Of a stretch of 5,854 bases of DNA, positions 1-5,854 are shown one piece after another. The notes under the pieces are model-generated. The model made no database searches. It was not told the DNA's origin and saw only the letters and a list, made by a program, of their open reading frames with translations. Position 1 is the first letter of the stretch. The number at the start of each line of letters is the position of its first letter. The stretch is from an uncultured Anaerolineae bacterium. GTDB lineage: Bacteria > Chloroflexota > Anaerolineae > Anaerolineales > UBA4823. The stretch lies in assembly GCA_937129505.1 (NCBI GenBank), contig CAKZNJ010000070.1, forward strand, positions 1-5,854. The letters are read 5' to 3'. The translations under genes and the position numbers were made by a program.

Positions 1-2256
1 CGCAGCCCGTTCGGCATCAACAACCTGCCTGATGACCGCCCAACCACCTCCACACTACGCGCGTATGATATTGTGATTTGGTCAGCACCGGGTGATTCCC
101 CAGGTCTAATCGAAGTCGGTTCAGTTATCTCTGATTACCTCGAATCTGGTGGCAATCTCTTTCTAAGCGGCGAAGATATCGCATACCTAGATGCAGGAGG
201 ACCTAGCTTTTTCCTCCCTCAATACTATTTGCAAGAGCAAATGGGTATCTTCTATAATGATGAAGGTTTGTTAACTCCCTTATTCGGTAAGGCAGACACA
301 CCTTTTTCAGGCTTGCAGATATCTCTGAACACAGCCGATAGCGCTCAGCAACAGACCCACCCCGATTCGGTCATTCTATCGAATACCTTACGCAGCAAAA
401 CTGCTCTGACCTGGGACCAGGGCGAAATAGGTGGAATTGCTTCGAGCTACTGCGTGCCCTTTAAAGCCATCTGGCTAGGTTTTGGCTTTGAAGGGTCCGG
501 TCCTGAAGCAAACCGTAAAGACTTGCTGCAACGAGCAATCGATTGGTTCAGCGGCGAAAAGGAAAGTTACGCTCTATTCACCCAATTCCACCAAAATTCT
601 AGGGTTGCTCAACCCGGGCAAGTCGTCACGGGAACATTTCGCATTGTCAACCGTGGCACCCAAGCGGACACATATCAGCTAGAAATTCAGGGAGCAATAT
701 GGAACACCTCCATGAAGCTACCAAATGGACAATCCTTCACGAACTCCTCGCAACTAAGCCTCTCGCCTTGCCAATCGGCAATTCTAACCGCTACGGTCCA
801 GGTCCCCCCCTCTGCAACCCGCCATCAGTTTTCGACTTTTACCCTAAAGGTCACCAGCCAAAACTTGCCCGCCGTTCAAGACACGCTGACAATGACTGCT
901 AAAACACCTGCTCCAATCCTTGTTGTGGATGATCAGGTTTGGTACGATTATTTGGATCACATCACCACACCATTTGATGAATTCGCCATTCCTTATGACA
1001 TTTTTGTCACCCGCGGTTTCCACCAAAGCCCAACAACCGACACATTAAGGATGTATCCTGTGGTTCTCTGGACAACCGGATACGATTGGTATTTTACGCT
1101 CTCATCCGAAGATGAAGCGCGATTGTCAAAATATCTAGACCACGGTGGCGGATTACTTCTTAGCAGTCAGGATTTACTAGACCTTCGACAAGGGAGTGAC
1201 TTCTTACATAAAAAATTAGGGGTGGGAATCTCCTCGCTTTCCGTAACTTCCACCCAAGCCATCCCTCTACTTCAAAATCCCCTAAATCTTCCACCACAAT
1301 CCGCACCCCTTAACTTCCCTTACCAAAATTGGAGCGATAGCATCTCACCTACCCATCAATCCATTCCGCTTCTAATGGATCAGAATTTAAACATTGTTGG
1401 AACCCTCCATCCCCCATCGAATGCGCGCTCAGCTTTCTTTGCCATTCCGCTCGAAACGCTTCCGGAAGAGCCGCGCAAACTGCTCCTTCAACGGGCAATC
1501 TTTTGGTTGAGCCCATTCGGCGAAAGCCAGTTTGATATCCCCCCTGCTGTGTTGAAAGGTGGAGACTTACCGATCACCATTCGATTAACGCGCCGCATCA
1601 GCAGCCCTGCGATGGATCGCTTTGTTCTGCTGATTCCAGCTCACACCACTCTGGTACAATCGAACATTCGCGGTCCTTGGTCTTATTCTGCGGCTGATAA
1701 CGCTCTTGTCTTTCAGGGCATTCTCCCCGTTTCTCAGCAAGTGAGCTTATCAGCCACTTTACATATATCAGAAAACATTCCCGAGGACACGATCATCTCG
1801 CTCGAAGGAAGTTTCTTTGACACGCAAGGTTTGGTAACAAAATACGCTCATCCTGTCTTGGTAAATCAGCCATTTCTAAAGATTTCCAAAGAATGGTCTC
1901 CGAAAAAAGCTTATCGTGGCGATATGATTGATTTCAACTTGACAGTTACCAACCAAGGCGTGGTTCCTGATCAGACGATTATCACCGAAACCCTCTCAGA
2001 ACAATTACAACTTCTTCCGGAATCGGTTAGGGCGAATCTAGGCACATGGCAGACACTTAGCGAAGGTTTTGTTTGGCGAGGAGAATTAGCCCCTCAACAA
2101 AGTGCCACAATCCACTATCAGGCTCAGCTCACTCATCCTTCAACTCGCGGATTTGCATACACTCGCTCGGATATCCATGATCACTCAGGGAATTACCTAG
2201 CTTTCGCAAAAATCATCACCAATTGGCTCTATTATTTTCCCTTTATCGGCAGGTGA
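1..2256 (+). CDS. Large secreted/surface multidomain protein (two GATase-like units, Ig-like and DUF11-type domains), 5'-truncated
   Basis: The reading frame is open from the first base, so the gene begins left of the window; GTG at 73 lies inside a conserved block (YDIVIW) and is not the start. The 751 visible residues show, in order: an alpha/beta GATase1/ThuA-like unit (about 1-185, start missing); an Ig-like NEW3/CARDB-type beta domain (about 190-300, with PGQVVTGTFRIVNRG); a second GATase-like unit (about 305-504, opening ILVVDD); a beta-rich region (505-620); a DUF11-type domain (about 624-715, with LTVTNQG and an ETLSEQLQLLPESV segment); and the tail YYFPFIGR. The two alpha/beta units are recognisable duplicates. 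Neither shows a Cys nucleophile elbow where a GATase would have it (LSGEDI and LSSQDL instead), so a binding or structural role is more likely than catalysis. The WD40 gene follows after 10 bases, suggesting an operon. Domain classes are judged by eye. A protease or other catalytic domain may lie upstream. The exact function is unknown. Confidence 0.8.
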   Translation, partial: RSPFGINNLPDDRPTTSTLRAYDIVIWSAPGDSPGLIEVGSVISDYLESGGNLFLSGEDIAYLDAGGPSFFLPQYYLQEQMGIFYNDEGLLTPLFGKADTPFSGLQISLNTADSAQQQTHPDSVILSNTLRSKTALTWDQGEIGGIASSYCVPFKAIWLGFGFEGSGPEANRKDLLQRAIDWFSGEKESYALFTQFHQNSRVAQPGQVVTGTFRIVNRGTQADTYQLEIQGAIWNTSMKLPNGQSFTNSSQLSLSPCQSAILTATVQVPPSATRHQFSTFTLKVTSQNLPAVQDTLTMTAKTPAPILVVDDQVWYDYLDHITTPFDEFAIPYDIFVTRGFHQSPTTDTLRMYPVVLWTTGYDWYFTLSSEDEARLSKYLDHGGGLLLSSQDLLDLRQGSDFLHKKLGVGISSLSVTSTQAIPLLQNPLNLPPQSAPLNFPYQNWSDSISPTHQSIPLLMDQNLNIVGTLHPPSNARSAFFAIPLETLPEEPRKLLLQRAIFWLSPFGESQFDIPPAVLKGGDLPITIRLTRRISSPAMDRFVLLIPAHTTLVQSNIRGPWSYSAADNALVFQGILPVSQQVSLSATLHISENIPEDTIISLEGSFFDTQGLVTKYAHPVLVNQPFLKISKEWSPKKAYRGDMIDFNLTVTNQGVVPDQTIITETLSEQLQLLPESVRANLGTWQTLSEGFVWRGELAPQQSATIHYQAQLTHPSTRGFAYTRSDIHDHSGNYLAFAKIITNWLYYFPFIGR
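40..552 (+). repeat. Protein-level repeat, copy A (GATase-like unit)
   Basis: This is the first copy of a diverged internal duplication in the surface protein. It shares with copy B the opening PTTxTLRxY, the middle YL-x-x-GG-x-L-x-LS-x-x-D (around window residues 46-61) and the ending RK-x-LLQRAI-x-W-x-S (around 172-184). It spans about 171 codons, against 161 in copy B. The two copies are similar at protein level and only locally at DNA level, so the duplication is old. Confidence 0.7.
1030..1512 (+). repeat. Protein-level repeat, copy B (GATase-like unit)
   Basis: This is the second copy of the unit found at 40-552. Matching anchors are PTTDTLRMY at the start, YLDHGGGLLLSSQD in the middle and RKLLLQRAIFWLS at the end, in the same order and with similar spacing. 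The full domain also includes the preceding strand ILVVDDQVWYDY (from about base 913). The equivalent part of copy A lies left of the window. Confidence 0.7.
2251..2256 (+). promoter_or_regulatory. Shine-Dalgarno site of the WD40 gene, overlapping the upstream stop codon
   Basis: AGGTGA matches part of the extended anti-Shine-Dalgarno complement (AAGGAGGTGATC) and contains the TGA stop of the upstream gene. It lies 10 bases before ATG 2267, which supports that start over the in-frame ATG at 2330. It also implies that translation of the second gene is coupled to termination of the first. Confidence 0.5.
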
Positions 2257-2266
2257 GTTCTGCAAA

Positions 2267-2365
2267 ATGCATCGAAAAAATCAGCCTATTCTTCGTTGCT
2301 CTTTTCTGAACCCTCTAGGGTTCTATTTGATGCTGACACTTGTGGCTACTTCGCAAATATTTTGC
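2267..2365 (+). other. Signal peptide or signal anchor of the WD40 protein
   Basis: This region encodes residues 1-33: a basic n-region, the hydrophobic stretch FYLMLTLVATSQIF and Cys33. The residues before Cys33 (QIF) do not fit a lipobox, which requires a small residue at -1. Cleavage by signal peptidase I near the ATS stretch, or retention as an anchor, is more likely than lipidation. Confidence 0.55.
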
Positions 2366-3499
2366 CGTTTGTCTCCTCGTTCATTCTTTCCGACACCGAT
2401 CCCAACCCAAACACATACTCCATCTCCATCAGCCACCTCGACAAGAACACCCACCTTGCTACCTACCTTTACCCCCACTTTTACCCCCACAGCCACTCCC
2501 ACCTTGACACCTACTGCTGTTTGGCTCGTCTCTCCAGAAACCCCGATTCCTGCTAGTTTTCCCATCCTAGATTTGGGCACTGCTAGCTTAGCTTCTGCAA
2601 TTACCGAGTATCGAATTCCCCCCTTGGTAGATTTCAAATGGCATCCAACTCAGTTTCTGCTTGCCGGCGCAACCAATTATTCGATATACCTCATTGACCC
2701 CTATAACCCTCAAAACCAAACGATCATTTCAGTGGATCAAGGTTTAGCTACCTTCGATTTTAGCCCTAGTGGCAAGTGGCTTGTCACCGGTCACCGCTTC
2801 GGAGAGAATGTTGAAAACTTTTATGGCAACGTTCAGGTTTGGCTGGCACCGAACTTTCCCCGGGTGGCTTTCTTTGGAGACAATCGTGCGGTCAACCAAA
2901 TCCAATACACCGCCGATGGCAGTTCGGTCGCCATTGCTTACAGCACCGTTGCCGACGCTGAGAATGCGATACAATTTCGAGACGCCATTAGTTGGGAAAT
3001 TCTTTCTACGATCCGAACTGGCAATCTTGTTTCTATGGCGATTTCTTCCAATGGAAAAGCACTGATTACGATCCCTGACCGCTATTCCATCAAAGTTTGG
3101 GATTTAGAAAAGGAAACCGTAAGTTATTCCTTGCCTACTTCCTTCAGTGGGGCAGCCAATTGTCTGGCTATTTCCCCCGATAATTCGCTTTTCGCCACCG
3201 GCCATTACGATGGTTCAATTATTCTCTGGGATTTAGAAAAAGGTGAACGCCTTCGTTCGATGCAAGGGAGCGGTGTTATTGAGAGCTTAGCCTTTAGCCC
3301 GAATGGTCAACTCCTCGCATCGGGAACCAGCTATCATTCAACGATCATTCAAATCTGGTCTGTCGCTTCTGGGGAGAAATTACGCGATCTTGAGGGTCAT
3401 CTTCGCGGAGTCAATTTTGTTGCTTTTGCTGCGAACGGACAATTGCTTGCCTCCGCTTCTTATGATGGCACAATTTGGTTATGGGGGGTTCGACCTTAA
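2267..3499 (+). CDS. Secreted or membrane-tethered seven-bladed WD40 beta-propeller protein
   Basis: This is a complete 410-residue protein. Residues 1-33 form a signal peptide or signal anchor, with a basic start (HRK, R10) and a hydrophobic core FYLMLTLVA around 19-27. Residues 42-84 form a Thr/Pro/Ser-rich linker of PT, TPT and TFTPT units. Residues 121-410 fold into seven WD40-type blades, starting near 121, 160, 209, 254, 297, 338 and 382. Blades 4-7 are the clearest (IKVWDLEK, IILWDLEKGE, IQIWSVASGE, IWLWGVRP, with SPDN/SPNG turns and LLASG/LLASAS strands). Blades 1-3 are degenerate. Seven blades would close a full propeller, a scaffold for protein or ligand binding, probably held away from the membrane by the linker. 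The start is supported by AGGTGA 10 bases upstream and by the basic n-region that a later start would remove. It lies 10 bases after the surface-protein gene, so the two probably form one operon. The partner is unknown. Confidence 0.85.
   Translation: MHRKNQPILRCSFLNPLGFYLMLTLVATSQIFCRLSPRSFFPTPIPTQTHTPSPSATSTRTPTLLPTFTPTFTPTATPTLTPTAVWLVSPETPIPASFPILDLGTASLASAITEYRIPPLVDFKWHPTQFLLAGATNYSIYLIDPYNPQNQTIISVDQGLATFDFSPSGKWLVTGHRFGENVENFYGNVQVWLAPNFPRVAFFGDNRAVNQIQYTADGSSVAIAYSTVADAENAIQFRDAISWEILSTIRTGNLVSMAISSNGKALITIPDRYSIKVWDLEKETVSYSLPTSFSGAANCLAISPDNSLFATGHYDGSIILWDLEKGERLRSMQGSGVIESLAFSPNGQLLASGTSYHSTIIQIWSVASGEKLRDLEGHLRGVNFVAFAANGQLLASASYDGTIWLWGVRP
2390..2518 (+). repeat. Thr-Pro linker coding repeat
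   Basis: This is low-complexity DNA encoding the Thr/Pro-rich linker (residues 42-84) between the signal region and the propeller. It includes a 12-base-period direct repeat, TTTACCCCCAC at 2468-2478 and again at 2480-2490. Such linkers tether extracellular domains and are common in secreted Chloroflexota proteins, from my general knowledge. Slippage could readily change its length. Confidence 0.65.
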
Positions 3500-3523
3500 T
3501 CTTTTCCAATCAAACGAACTTCC
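3484..3523 (+). other. Possible weak hairpin across the convergent gene junction
   Basis: GGGGTTCG at 3484-3491 plus G3492 can pair with CGAACTTCC at 3515-3523. This gives nine pairs in plus-strand RNA, two of them G-U, around a 22-base loop that contains both stop codons. There is no following T-run on either strand, and the minus-strand version is weaker (mismatches at the two G-U positions). It may slow or end transcription of the plus-strand operon, but it may also be chance. Confidence 0.2.
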
Positions 3524-4709
3524 AACTCGCACCCTGACTGGCTGTTACAGCAAAGACTTGCCCTTTTATCGAGGTGCGGTTGGTATAGAGTTGATCCAGT
3601 TGCTCAACGAATTGGCTTACTACTGATTGATCCACCATATTGACTGTGCACCCCCCAAAACCCGCACCGGTTAGCCTTGCCCCATAACATCCCGATAATT
3701 GCTTTGCAATTTCGACCATGATATCTAGATTGGGGTGGCTGACATTATAGTCGTCACGCAAGCTATAGTGACTGGCATACATCAAAGCGCCAAATGCCCG
3801 CCGATCGTTATTGCGCAGAGCAGTTACTGCCGAGTAAACCCGCGCGATCTCCTTGACAACATGTTCAGCCCGGCGCTGCACTACAGGCGGCAAAAACTCA
3901 CGATACGCCGCAAATTCCACTGGCGAGATGTCCCGCAAAGACTTTAGGGTTGGGATGTAGCGCTGCAGCATACGCACTGCCTCTTCACATGTCGCTCGCC
4001 TTTCATTATAGTCTGATGAGGCTAAAGATCTTTCCACTCTAGAGTCGGCAATTACAATCATACAATCCTCAAAAAAACGGAGGGGCATCCACTCTAGGCT
4101 TCTGGTATCAAAAAACAAAACATGGCCCTCCACGCCACACACGCTTGAGAACTGATCCAATAAACCACAAGCTACCCCAACAAACTCATTTTCCGCTTTT
4201 TGACAATCTTGTGCTAGTTTCATGGGTTCAATTTGCCAGCCACCAAAAGCGCTCCACAGGGTCGCAAAAGCCACTTCGACTGCAGCGGATGAGCTCAACC
4301 CCGCACCAATGGGGATACTTGAAGAATATACCGCTTGAATCCCACTGACATCGAGCTGCTTCTGTAAAAGCACCCAAGCAACCCCTGCCGGGTATAAAGC
4401 CCAACGCGGTAAAGGCTTACCGCTTTTATCTTTCCGTTCGAATATGCTCTGAAAGGTAAAAACAACCTCCTCACTCAAATCCAAGGCAATCAAATGCACT
4501 TCCGGCAATTCTATTTTGCGGGCGATAATACCGACTTCGCGATCAATCGCCATTGGCAACACGACGCCGTCGTTGTAATCCACATGTTCTCCCAAGATAT
4601 TGACTCTGCCAGGCGCACGAGCAAATACTTGTGGCTGCGCTTGAAATCGCTCAACAAATTGTTGATACAGTTTATCTTCCGCGATCACAAAATCGCCCTT
4701 TCTATCCAT
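3510..4709 (-). CDS. galK: Galactokinase (GHMP kinase family)
   Basis: GalK phosphorylates galactose with ATP to galactose-1-phosphate in the cytoplasm, the first kinase step of the Leloir pathway. The 399-residue product is near the usual length (E. coli about 382). Residues 34-48 carry the galactokinase signature GRVNILGEHVDYNDG, with Arg35, Glu41, His42 and Asp44 in sugar-binding or catalytic positions; Val43 replaces the more common Thr. Residues 133-143 (PIGAGLSSSAA) form the GHMP ATP-binding loop. Asp185 in CGLLDQF is the expected catalytic base. Residues 345-356 (RLTGAGFGGCTV) form the third GHMP motif. SDYNERR and SHYSLRDDYNVS are also family-typical. The frame extends open to 5105, but that part is a shadow of the permease gene. 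ATG 4709 has no clear Shine-Dalgarno; GTG 4688 overlaps the permease stop as GTGA, has AAAGGG 7 bases upstream and would give 392 residues, closer to the family. Either start is possible. The gene is probably cotranscribed with the upstream permease and its stop lies 10 bases from the convergent WD40 gene. Confidence 0.96.
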   Translation of the reverse strand: MDRKGDFVIAEDKLYQQFVERFQAQPQVFARAPGRVNILGEHVDYNDGVVLPMAIDREVGIIARKIELPEVHLIALDLSEEVVFTFQSIFERKDKSGKPLPRWALYPAGVAWVLLQKQLDVSGIQAVYSSSIPIGAGLSSSAAVEVAFATLWSAFGGWQIEPMKLAQDCQKAENEFVGVACGLLDQFSSVCGVEGHVLFFDTRSLEWMPLRFFEDCMIVIADSRVERSLASSDYNERRATCEEAVRMLQRYIPTLKSLRDISPVEFAAYREFLPPVVQRRAEHVVKEIARVYSAVTALRNNDRRAFGALMYASHYSLRDDYNVSHPNLDIMVEIAKQLSGCYGARLTGAGFGGCTVNMVDQSVVSQFVEQLDQLYTNRTSIKGQVFAVTASQGASWKFV

Positions 4710-5854
4710 AAGATAATATAAACGATTACCCCAAGAAAAAGAAGTTGGACAAGGACAATCGGTAATAATTTTCTTAGGATTAAGCCTTCTTTGCCTATCA
4801 GACCACTCGTACTGGTGCCCACGATGATTTTTGCCGGCGCTAAGGTTGAGCCGATTGAAGCCGCAGTGGTCTGAGAAGCCATTATCAACGCTGTTGGATA
4901 ACCCAAGATTTGGGCGACTTGCATTTGCAACGGAGCAAAAAGAACGTTCGAATTCGTATTGCTGCCGCTTAGAAACGCACCAATCGCCCCAATTAACAAG
5001 GAAACCAAAGGATAAATATTTGCCAACCATGCGCTCAAGGTTTCTGCAATGATAGTGGTCATGCCACTCATTTGCATCAGGATAGACATGGTCACCATAG
5101 CCCATACCCCCACCGTAGTTGGCAGCAATTTATGGGCTAATTTCCCAGCAATATACTTTACTGCATCCTTTTTTATCCGACCGAGATATCCAAACCAAAT
5201 CGCCATCAGTAGAATTGCATAAAAAAGGACAACGCCAGGGTGAGAAAGGATAGCAACCTCGGCAACTTTTCCACCAAGGATTATATGAGGGGGTATATTC
5301 AATAACTTAGGGGAAGTCTGTAAATCGGGTGAGATCAATCGGACTTGAACCTGATTCAATATTTGCGAGACCGCAGGGATGAAATTGACTGTGAAGAGTA
5401 CCAAAATCAATATCCCAAAACCAGAAAACGCAATTGCCAATTGTTGTGTGGTTTGTCGATCGATCCGTTGGTGGTTATAAAAAAATCGAACCAAAAACAA
5501 AAACCAGAGTAACCCTGCCAGCGCGCCGAAAAATGTTCCTAGGTTCCAGACACCGACCCAAACGCTTATGATCATCAGGCAACCCATAATCAAGCCACTG
5601 CTTGTCACTGACCAAAATGAGCGGCGCAGTTCCTTCAAGCCATCAACCAAAAGAAGAATAATCCAGCCACTCAAAAGACAGGAAAGCGCCAGCAAGATGG
5701 CTGTGAGGATATTCAAGGGAAAAATCGGATGGCCGCTAACTGCTAATAACGCCCGAAAGGAAGAACCTAACGAGCCAAAGGTCACCCCCCATCCATGCCC
5801 TACCGATGGAATTAATACTGCCTGCAGTGGCGCAAAACCAAGATTAATCAAAAG
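4685..5854 (-). CDS. lctP: LctP-family (L-lactate/glycolate) permease, N-terminus beyond the window
   Basis: This is an integral membrane transporter of the lactate permease (LctP, TC 2.A.14) family, which imports L-lactate or related 2-hydroxy acids, probably with protons. The frame is open to the right edge; TTG 5851 lies within conserved sequence and is not the start. About 389 codons are visible. By comparison with members of about 550 residues, some 150 N-terminal residues are missing. Counting from TTG 5851, the diagnostic motifs are SVGHGWGVTFGSLGS (16-30), SGSNTNSNVLFAPLQ (295-309) and ASQTTAASIGSTLAP (325-339). There are about eight or more hydrophobic segments (for example 47-70, 85-124, 138-158, 205-224, 362-384). 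A polar loop at about 165-203 probably lies between membrane segments. The last 25 bases overlap galK, so the two should be one operon. Family assignment is firm; the substrate is inferred, and the galK linkage leaves room for another small organic acid or a coupled metabolic role. Confidence 0.88.
   Translation of the reverse strand, partial: LLINLGFAPLQAVLIPSVGHGWGVTFGSLGSSFRALLAVSGHPIFPLNILTAILLALSCLLSGWIILLLVDGLKELRRSFWSVTSSGLIMGCLMIISVWVGVWNLGTFFGALAGLLWFLFLVRFFYNHQRIDRQTTQQLAIAFSGFGILILVLFTVNFIPAVSQILNQVQVRLISPDLQTSPKLLNIPPHIILGGKVAEVAILSHPGVVLFYAILLMAIWFGYLGRIKKDAVKYIAGKLAHKLLPTTVGVWAMVTMSILMQMSGMTTIIAETLSAWLANIYPLVSLLIGAIGAFLSGSNTNSNVLFAPLQMQVAQILGYPTALIMASQTTAASIGSTLAPAKIIVGTSTSGLIGKEGLILRKLLPIVLVQLLFLGVIVYIILWIERAIL
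4696..4701 (-). promoter_or_regulatory. galK: Candidate ribosome binding site for a GTG 4688 start of galK
   Basis: On the minus strand AAAGGG precedes GTG 4688 by 7 bases. That GTG shares its last two bases with the permease TGA stop (GTGA), a classic translational-coupling arrangement. The match to the Shine-Dalgarno consensus is only partial, so it suggests the downstream start without proving it. Confidence 0.35.

Noticed and set aside
73..75. GTG as the true start of the large surface protein
   Set aside because: The frame stays open to base 1, and the codons before it match the same repeat anchor (PTTxTLRxY) seen in the second copy, so coding begins upstream of the window.
2354..2365. 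Lipobox ending at Cys33 of the WD40 protein
   Set aside because: The residues before the Cys are Gln-Ile-Phe; a bulky Phe at -1 does not fit the lipoprotein signal consensus.
2323..2637. Minus-strand 104-residue open frame rich in Val-Gly-Val repeats
   Set aside because: It is the antisense image of the Thr-Pro linker repeat; the low-complexity Val/Gly pattern follows directly from the reversed ACC/CCC codons.
4710..5105. N-terminal extension of about 132 residues in the galactokinase frame
   Set aside because: It lies antiparallel to nothing new but in a second frame over the well-supported permease. Its composition (Cys, Trp, His and Asn rich) is unlike a real domain, and the galactokinase homology begins only after Met at 4709.
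5849..5851. TTG as the true start of the permease
   Set aside because: The frame continues to the window edge, and the family needs about 150 further N-terminal residues.

Overview
The window reads as a piece of a bacterial chromosome, most likely from a Chloroflexota (Anaerolineae-like) organism. This is an inference. It rests on a secreted WD40 protein whose signal sequence is followed by a Thr-Pro-rich linker, and on a large surface protein that ends in a short aromatic/Pro/Arg tail (YYFPFIGR). Both are features I associate with that phylum. There is no rRNA, tRNA or marker gene here to confirm the assignment. Base composition looks moderate and even, and there are no mobile elements, CRISPR arrays or RNA genes.

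Layout: two plus-strand genes converge on two minus-strand genes. Bases 1-2256 hold the C-terminal 751 codons of a large multidomain extracellular protein whose 5' end lies left of the window. It contains two copies of an alpha/beta glutamine-amidotransferase-like (ThuA/GATase1-like) unit separated by an Ig-like domain, followed by an Ig-like region and a DUF11-type domain. Ten bases downstream, 2267-3499 encodes a complete 410-residue protein with an N-terminal signal or anchor, a Thr-Pro linker and a seven-bladed WD40 propeller. The two are probably cotranscribed and both act outside the cytoplasmic membrane.

The minus-strand pair is an LctP-family (lactate/glycolate) permease, truncated by the right edge (4685-5854), followed by a complete galactokinase galK (3510-4709). 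The two overlap by 25 bases, or by 4 bases if galK begins at GTG 4688, so they should be cotranscribed and translationally coupled. All key galactokinase motifs are intact, so the Leloir-pathway step galactose to galactose-1-phosphate is well supported. The permease substrate is less certain.

The window is packed: the intergenic gaps are 10 bases (2257-2266) and 10 bases (3500-3509). No stretch above 300 bases lacks a gene. Promoters for both transcription units must lie outside the window. I see no new multi-gene system. The most interesting items are the duplicated domain in the large surface protein, its C-terminal tail, and its pairing with a tethered propeller.
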